The notes beneath the pieces are model-generated. The model saw nothing but the letters and a program-made list of their open reading frames with translations, ran no database searches and had not been told where the DNA came from. The translations under genes were made by a program, and so were the position numbers. 19,293 nt of DNA from DYRB01 sp041307765 (GTDB taxonomy: Bacteria; Pseudomonadota; Gammaproteobacteria; Chromatiales; Chromatiaceae). Below are positions 15,743 through 19,293 of this stretch, piece after piece. How positions within the stretch are numbered: the first letter of the stretch is position 1; the number at the start of each line of letters is the position of its first letter. The DNA lies in contig JBFZCW010000384.1 of assembly GCA_041307765.1 (NCBI GenBank), forward strand, positions 1-19,293. The letters run 5' to 3'.

Positions 15743-17098
15743 TCAAGGCTCGATCCAGGGTGCCTTGGGGTCGTAGGGGGCGTACGTGGCTTCCGGTTGC
15801 TTCTCCTTCGGTTGGCGTGGGATGAATGCCGCCTCCGGTGCGGGTGCGGGGTCGCCGTCAGAGTCCGACTGGGGGGCATCGGGGCTAGGCTGGTCTTCCT
15901 GCGGCGGGACCAGGGCATTGATGGCTGCCGCTTCGTCCCAGGCCAGGTCCCCGTCCTGCCCGTCCTGCCCCTCCTGCGGTTCCGGAGTCATGTCCGGCTC
16001 GGCGGGCGTACCGGCCGCCATGTAGCCCTTGCGGGCGCGGATGCGGCGGTTGGCACATTCCACCATGTCGGCGTGGGAGGATGGGTCGGTACACCCCGGT
16101 GGCGGGACATAGAAGGCCTCAAAGGCGGCGTCCAGCTCTTGCACCGAGCGGAACCCCCCAAGCCCGGGCGGCGGAGGCGGCGTGGGCGGAGCCTTGGTTG
16201 GGGCCGCGGGCGCCGGGGGCTCGGCAAACAGGCTGGTTGCGGCCTGGGAGGCCGGTGCAGCAGCGGGCTTCGGTGGTTCGGTGGGGGCGAGCCGCTTGTC
16301 CGGCAGGCGGGTGATCCAGTCAAAGCCGCCGAGGATGGCCCCGGCCGCAAGCAGGACCCCGACCAGCCGGAGGGCGTACCGCAGAGTCACCCGCACCCAT
16401 CGCCCGGGCCCGGGCCCGGGCCCGGGGCGGACGGCGGCCGACCGCCGGAGCAACGGCAGGCGCCTGAGAGGGGGGGAGCCGAGGCGGGCGGACTGCAATG
16501 GACGGGGACTTCCCGCGATAGGTCGGATGCCGATGGAGGACATCGGTGCTGGGGGCCCGCCTCGACCGGTCTGGACCAGAGCGCGCAGGCCAGCCCCGTC
16601 GATCATCTCGATGGGATTGCCCGCGGCCATGCGCCGCGCATCGCGGGTGAGCTCGCCGGGCACGACCAAGAAGCCGCGTTCCGCACCCTTCGCCGCCACG
16701 GCGGCGGTCAACTCCCTGACCTCGGTTGCGCCGACGCGCCACGCCTGCCAGTACCGGATATGAACGACGGCCGAAGTTGGGGGCGTCCCCCGGGAATCCG
16801 CCTGTGGAGGCGGGGCGATGGCGCGCTCGTCCGCGCGGGTCAGGAGGATCTCGCGGCGTCCGCCGGCATATCCGGCCGCTCCGTCGCTGACCTCGTAGCC
16901 CTGTTTTCGAAACACCTCCGCTACCAGGCCCTCGAAGTCGTTGAGGCCCAGTCCGCGCAGCGTTATCCCCACTGGGTCAGCAATTGACTCCCGGCCCAAG
17001 AGCGTGGTGTGCCACAGGCGGTAGGCGGCTGCGAGCAGAGGGAGGCGGGACAGCAGATTGGGCCAGGTCCCGGTAGCCGGGGGGGTCCTTGGGACCAT
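15743..17098 (-). CDS. Membrane-anchored Mrr-like restriction-endonuclease-fold protein, catalytic residues replaced
   Basis: 451 residues from ATG 17098, which has GGAGG at 10 nt spacing; an upstream ATG would add 50 unconserved residues. Residues about 52-175 match the Mrr-type nuclease fold: DFEGLVAEVFRKQGYEV, then GGRREILLTR, VVHIRYWQAWRVGATEVREL, KGAERGFLVVPGELT and EMIDGAGLRALV. The catalytic GGxD is GGRR (Arg82 at the Asp site) and the QxK motif is HIR (113-115), so cleavage activity is unlikely. A Pro-Gly linker (225-232) leads to one membrane helix at about 238-258 and a long Pro/Ala-rich stretch. A conserved-looking C-terminal module with two cysteines follows (PPPGCTDPSSHADMVECAN, 332-350, then RRIRARKGY). 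The acidic, Gln-rich tail looks disordered. The N-terminal domain is probably cytoplasmic and the C-terminal module on the other side. Function is unknown. Confidence 0.85.
   Translation of the reverse strand: MVPRTPPATGTWPNLLSRLPLLAAAYRLWHTTLLGRESIADPVGITLRGLGLNDFEGLVAEVFRKQGYEVSDGAAGYAGGRREILLTRADERAIAPPPQADSRGTPPTSAVVHIRYWQAWRVGATEVRELTAAVAAKGAERGFLVVPGELTRDARRMAAGNPIEMIDGAGLRALVQTGRGGPPAPMSSIGIRPIAGSPRPLQSARLGSPPLRRLPLLRRSAAVRPGPGPGPGRWVRVTLRYALRLVGVLLAAGAILGGFDWITRLPDKRLAPTEPPKPAAAPASQAATSLFAEPPAPAAPTKAPPTPPPPPGLGGFRSVQELDAAFEAFYVPPPGCTDPSSHADMVECANRRIRARKGYMAAGTPAEPDMTPEPQEGQDGQDGDLAWDEAAAINALVPPQEDQPSPDAPQSDSDGDPAPAPEAAFIPRQPKEKQPEATYAPYDPKAPWIEP
16403..16426. repeat. Four tandem CCCGGG hexamers inside the Mrr-like gene
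   Basis: Four exact CCCGGG units encode the Pro-Gly dipeptide linker (residues about 225-232) just before the membrane helix. In-frame copy-number change would lengthen or shorten the linker without breaking the gene. Confidence 0.85.
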
Positions 17099-17416
17099 CG
17101 TGTCGTCGCCTCCGTCGCAGTTGTGGGTCTGCCCGATCGGCCTCGGGCTTGTCGGGCTCTGAGCAATCCTTTCCGAGCGATGCCGGTGCCACTTCTGGGC
17201 ACCTCCGCTTGCACCTATCTCGCACCTGTCTGGACGGCAAGTGTTCAACAGGATCCCAGCCTTCGCAAGACACCCATACTAGCCGTTGCCCGTCCCGCAG
17301 GCCGCCGGGTAGGACAGCCACCGACCCTAGCCGCTGGTTGGGCCATTTGACAGCGGGAGAGCAGTAGTCTAAAAATAGGACTACCAGAGGCTTAGGAGTC
17401 AAATAGGCGAAAGCGC
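17099..17416. other. Divergent spacer between the Mrr-like gene and the NlpC/P60 gene
   Basis: 318 bp with no credible gene. The right end (17347-17416) holds the promoter and leader of the NlpC/P60 gene. The left end holds the ribosome-binding site of the Mrr-like gene. I see no clear promoter for the minus strand and no recognisable structure in the middle. Confidence 0.5.
17347..17384 (+). promoter_or_regulatory. Sigma70-type promoter with overlapping inverted repeat, upstream of the NlpC/P60 gene
   Basis: A perfect -35 TTGACA (17347-17352) is separated by 17 nt from TAAAAA (17370-17375), a 4-of-6 match to the -10 consensus, 41 bp before the ATG. A perfect inverted repeat GTAGTC-N9-GACTAC (17364-17369 and 17379-17384) is centred on the -10 element, where a bound repressor would block RNA polymerase. 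Confidence 0.65.
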
Positions 17417-17887
17417 ATGAATATTCGTGCGTACCGTGAGCACTTGATCGCTCTCGCCCTGGCGGGCGCGGCCCTGCTACTTCAGGGGTGCGGCACCACC
17501 GGGGACCGTGCGCTGAGCGGCCCGCGTGGCGAACTGGTGACGGCGGCCCTCTCGCAGGTTGGCACCCCGTATCGGCTGGGCGGCAACAGCCCACGGGAGG
17601 GACTCGATTGCAGCGGCTTGACCGCCTATGCCCATCGCGCGGCGGGGCTGAAGATCCCGCGCATGGCCGCTCACCAGCGGCGGTCCGCCAAGCCCGTCGG
17701 GGAGAAGCCTGGCCCAGGCGACCTGGTCTTCTTCCGCATCCCGCCGGGAGGGGAGCACGTCGGTCTGATGGTGGACGGCGAGCGGTTCGTCCATGCGTCG
17801 ACCTCCCGCCAGCGGGTCCAACTGGCACGGCTGGACTCGCCCTATTGGCGCCGCCATTACGTCGGGGCGGGAACCTATCTCCGTTGA
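17417..17887 (+). CDS. NlpC/P60 family lipoprotein, predicted cell-wall peptidase
   Basis: 156 residues. The signal peptide ends in a lipobox (LLLQGC), with Cys25 as the predicted lipidated residue, so the mature protein is an envelope lipoprotein. The NlpC/P60 domain follows: VGTPYRLGGNSPREGLDCSG with catalytic Cys65 (DCSGLTAY), PGPGDLVFF, His114 in GEHVGLMV, and FVHASTSR (His126), ending GAGTYLR. The order Cys-His-His matches Spr/MepS-type murein endopeptidases, which cut peptide cross-links or stems. The small single-domain form is like MepS. ATG 17417 follows AGGCGA at 6 nt. It has its own promoter with a possible operator and a hairpin downstream, so it is likely a single-gene unit. Confidence 0.95.
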   Translation: MNIRAYREHLIALALAGAALLLQGCGTTGDRALSGPRGELVTAALSQVGTPYRLGGNSPREGLDCSGLTAYAHRAAGLKIPRMAAHQRRSAKPVGEKPGPGDLVFFRIPPGGEHVGLMVDGERFVHASTSRQRVQLARLDSPYWRRHYVGAGTYLR

Positions 17888-18003
17888 GCCGGGACCGAGC
17901 AGCCAGCAGCCGGCGTTATTGATCCCGCGCACTTGCGCGTCCAGAGCCGTGCGGCGATGACACGCCGGGTGGCTGGACGGCGGGACAGGGCACCGAGTCA
18001 CCC

Positions 18004-18026
18004 GGGCTGGGCGCCGGCAGCCCTTT
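18004..18026 (+). terminator. Candidate terminator between the NlpC/P60 gene and HiPIP
   Basis: GGGCTG (18004-18009) and CAGCCC (18018-18023) form a 6-bp stem around an 8-nt GC-rich loop, followed by TTT and more T-rich sequence. It lies 116 nt after the NlpC/P60 stop, so it may end that transcript before the HiPIP promoter region. Confidence 0.45.
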
Positions 18027-18183
18027 GCTGGTTTGACAATGCGAGGGGGTGGCGGGCCGGGTGGGGCTTCGGCCCTAGGCTAGGTCCTCGCCTTTTTTGG
18101 GCCCTTTGTGCACAATGGGCGCTGCGCACCGACCTCAGGCGCCGGGCGCTACCTTCACCACTTCACGAGTAGGAGAACTAGCC

Positions 18184-18528
18184 ATGTCCGACAAGCCCAT
18201 GAGTCAGAGCCGCCGCGATGCCGTCAAGCTGATGCTGGGCGGCGCCGTTGCCGTGCCGTTCATCAATCTGGTCGGCGTTTCCGGCGCCCATGCCGCGGAC
18301 CTGCCCCACGTCGACGCAAAGGCCGATCCCACGGCCATCGCCCTGAAGTACGTCGAGGACGCTGCCACCGCGACCCGTCCGGACAAGGCCGGCACCCCGG
18401 GCGCCGAGCAGCACTGCGCCAACTGCCAGTTCGCCCAGGGCACCGGCGACTGGGTCCCCTGCACCCTGTTCCCCGGCAAGGCCGTCTCCTCCAAGGGCTG
18501 GTGCATGTCCTGGACCAAGAAAGCCTAA
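18184..18528 (+). CDS. hip: High-potential iron-sulfur protein (HiPIP) precursor
   Basis: 114 residues. A Tat signal (SRRDAVKLMLGGAVAVPF at 9-26) ends at AHA, giving a mature protein that starts ADLPHVDAKADP. Four cysteines (78, 81, 93, 107) in EQHCANCQF, VPCTLFPGK and GWCMSWTKK are the [4Fe-4S] ligands of the HiPIP family, with the conserved aromatic and Gly context. It is a small soluble periplasmic electron carrier; in purple bacteria it typically donates electrons to the photosynthetic reaction centre. The loop between the second and third cysteines is shorter than in Allochromatium vinosum HiPIP, from what I recall of that sequence. ATG 18184 has AGGAGA at 7 nt spacing. The hairpin after the gene suggests an abundant single-gene transcript. 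Confidence 0.97.
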   Translation: MSDKPMSQSRRDAVKLMLGGAVAVPFINLVGVSGAHAADLPHVDAKADPTAIALKYVEDAATATRPDKAGTPGAEQHCANCQFAQGTGDWVPCTLFPGKAVSSKGWCMSWTKKA

Positions 18529-18556
18529 GCTTTCTGCCGATCGGGTTCGGTCGGTC

Positions 18557-18578
18557 ATGCGGGGCTTCGGCCCCGCAT
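18557..18578 (+). terminator. Strong hairpin terminator after HiPIP
   Basis: ATGCGGGGC and GCCCCGCAT form a perfect 9-bp stem closed by a very stable TTCG tetraloop, 28 nt past the HiPIP stop. The following bases (CTGCTTTC) are only partly T-rich, so it may serve as terminator, as 3'-end stabiliser, or both. Confidence 0.75.
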
Positions 18579-18637
18579 CTGCTTTCTGGGCCGACGAACC
18601 TGTGCCGTGCAACACACTGGGCCCCGTGTAGTACCCC

Positions 18638-19293
18638 ATGCGCCCGCTTCCCGCCCCTTCCCGCATCCGGTTGATTTTTCTCCGTGGCCTCGTCTGGGGA
18701 CTCATCGGCCTGATCTACGCTCCCCTGTTTCTCGGACTTCTGGCCATCTTTCGCGATCTGGGCCTCGGCCACGCTGCATTCGTCCCCGCGGCAGCCGTGG
18801 CCAGCGCCGCCGGCGCGACGCTCTACGGGGCCCGCCAGGTGGCGCTCGCGGGTACCGCCATTGGGGTCACCGTGGCGTCGCTCGTGCTCTTGACCTCGCC
18901 GGAGGTCCTGGGCCTGTGGGGTGCCGTCGGCCTGGCGGTCTTGGTCGGTGCGGCTCTCGGATGGTGGGTGGACTTTCCCGAGCGATGCTCCCTCCAGGTG
19001 CCGGCCAAGGCCGTGGCGGGGTTGACCGCCGGGGCCCTGTGCGGGGGCGTGCTGGCTATGGCAGAGTCGCTGCATCCCTTCGAGTTCCGCGCCGCCAGCA
19101 CCCTGGCATTCCTCGTCTCCGTCGCCGGCGTGCTCTATGTGGCCACCGTCACCTGGTGGGTACACCACGCCATGGCCGGCGCAAACCGCTACTGCGACCT
19201 GATCGAGGTCGCGGTGGTTGCCGTGCTGGCAGGGCTCGCCGCAGGGGGGCTTTGGCTGGGGGCCGGGCCCCTGATGGGCTTGGGCGAATCCGG
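18638..19293 (+). CDS. Multi-spanning membrane protein, unknown function (partial, runs off right edge)
   Basis: 218 complete codons are visible, with no stop before the window end. An in-frame TAG lies three codons before the ATG at 18638, so the start cannot be further upstream; there is no clear ribosome-binding site. After a short basic N-terminus, five or more hydrophobic segments follow, roughly 14-38, 46-62, 66-86, 92-110, 126-142, 153-175 and 190-212. The loops are short, and soluble motifs are lacking apart from DFPERC (112-117) and HPFEF (146-150). I do not recognise the family. It is the next gene after HiPIP but is separated from it by a strong hairpin, so co-transcription is doubtful. 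Confidence 0.8.
   Translation, partial: MRPLPAPSRIRLIFLRGLVWGLIGLIYAPLFLGLLAIFRDLGLGHAAFVPAAAVASAAGATLYGARQVALAGTAIGVTVASLVLLTSPEVLGLWGAVGLAVLVGAALGWWVDFPERCSLQVPAKAVAGLTAGALCGGVLAMAESLHPFEFRAASTLAFLVSVAGVLYVATVTWWVHHAMAGANRYCDLIEVAVVAVLAGLAAGGLWLGAGPLMGLGES

Noticed and set aside
15743..17098. Mrr-like gene as part of a restriction or other defence system
   Set aside because: No methyltransferase, helicase or other defence gene is nearby, and the nuclease residues are replaced.
18033..18038. TTGACA upstream of HiPIP as a -35 element
   Set aside because: No acceptable -10 hexamer lies 16-18 nt downstream; the sequence there is all G and C.

Overview
The window looks like a GC-rich gammaproteobacterial chromosome segment, most likely from a purple sulfur bacterium (Chromatiaceae). 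The best single marker is a Tat-exported high-potential iron-sulfur protein (HiPIP) at 18184-18528, with a mature N-terminus and cysteine spacing like those of phototrophic Chromatiaceae. PepN, Hsp15, glutaredoxin 3, TmcA and BolA agree with a gammaproteobacterium. The genus assignment is inference. No rRNA, tRNA, CRISPR array, transposase or integrase was seen.

Region 1 (1-6536) is a signalling neighbourhood built around cyclic di-GMP. On the minus strand an RpfG-type receiver/HD-GYP phosphodiesterase (1194-2276) overlaps by 20 bp a downstream gene (1-1213, cut by the window edge). That gene encodes two degenerate receiver domains plus a histidine-phosphotransfer (Hpt) domain, like the tail of RpfC without its kinase. 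Upstream lie a small two-helix membrane protein (2552-2911), bolA (3166-3483) and a decayed ankyrin-repeat remnant (3782-4044) inside a stretch of about 970 bp without an intact gene. On the plus strand a 694-residue FimX-like protein (4452-6536) carries receiver, GGDEF and EAL domains whose signature residues are all altered, so it is probably a c-di-GMP-sensing protein and not an enzyme.

Region 2 (6683-12236) is a minus-strand block of housekeeping genes: a type I phosphodiesterase/nucleotide pyrophosphatase-like protein, tmcA (tRNA-Met wobble cytidine acetyltransferase, TTG start), folE (GTP cyclohydrolase I), and the tight cluster grxC - hslR - a six-cysteine protein of unknown function.

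Region 3 (12578-19293) holds pepN and a short CbiX-type chelatase on plus. A membrane-anchored Mrr-like protein with replaced catalytic residues follows on minus. Then on plus come a NlpC/P60 lipoprotein with a good sigma70-type promoter overlaid by an inverted repeat, the HiPIP gene with a hairpin terminator, and a multi-spanning membrane protein that runs off the right edge.

The recurring theme is loss of catalytic or phospho-acceptor residues in otherwise well-preserved regulatory domains: the receivers of the RpfC-like tail, all three domains of the FimX-like protein, and the Mrr-like domain. These are the strongest leads for new biology. No complete, clearly novel multi-gene system such as a defence island or biosynthetic cluster is demonstrated.
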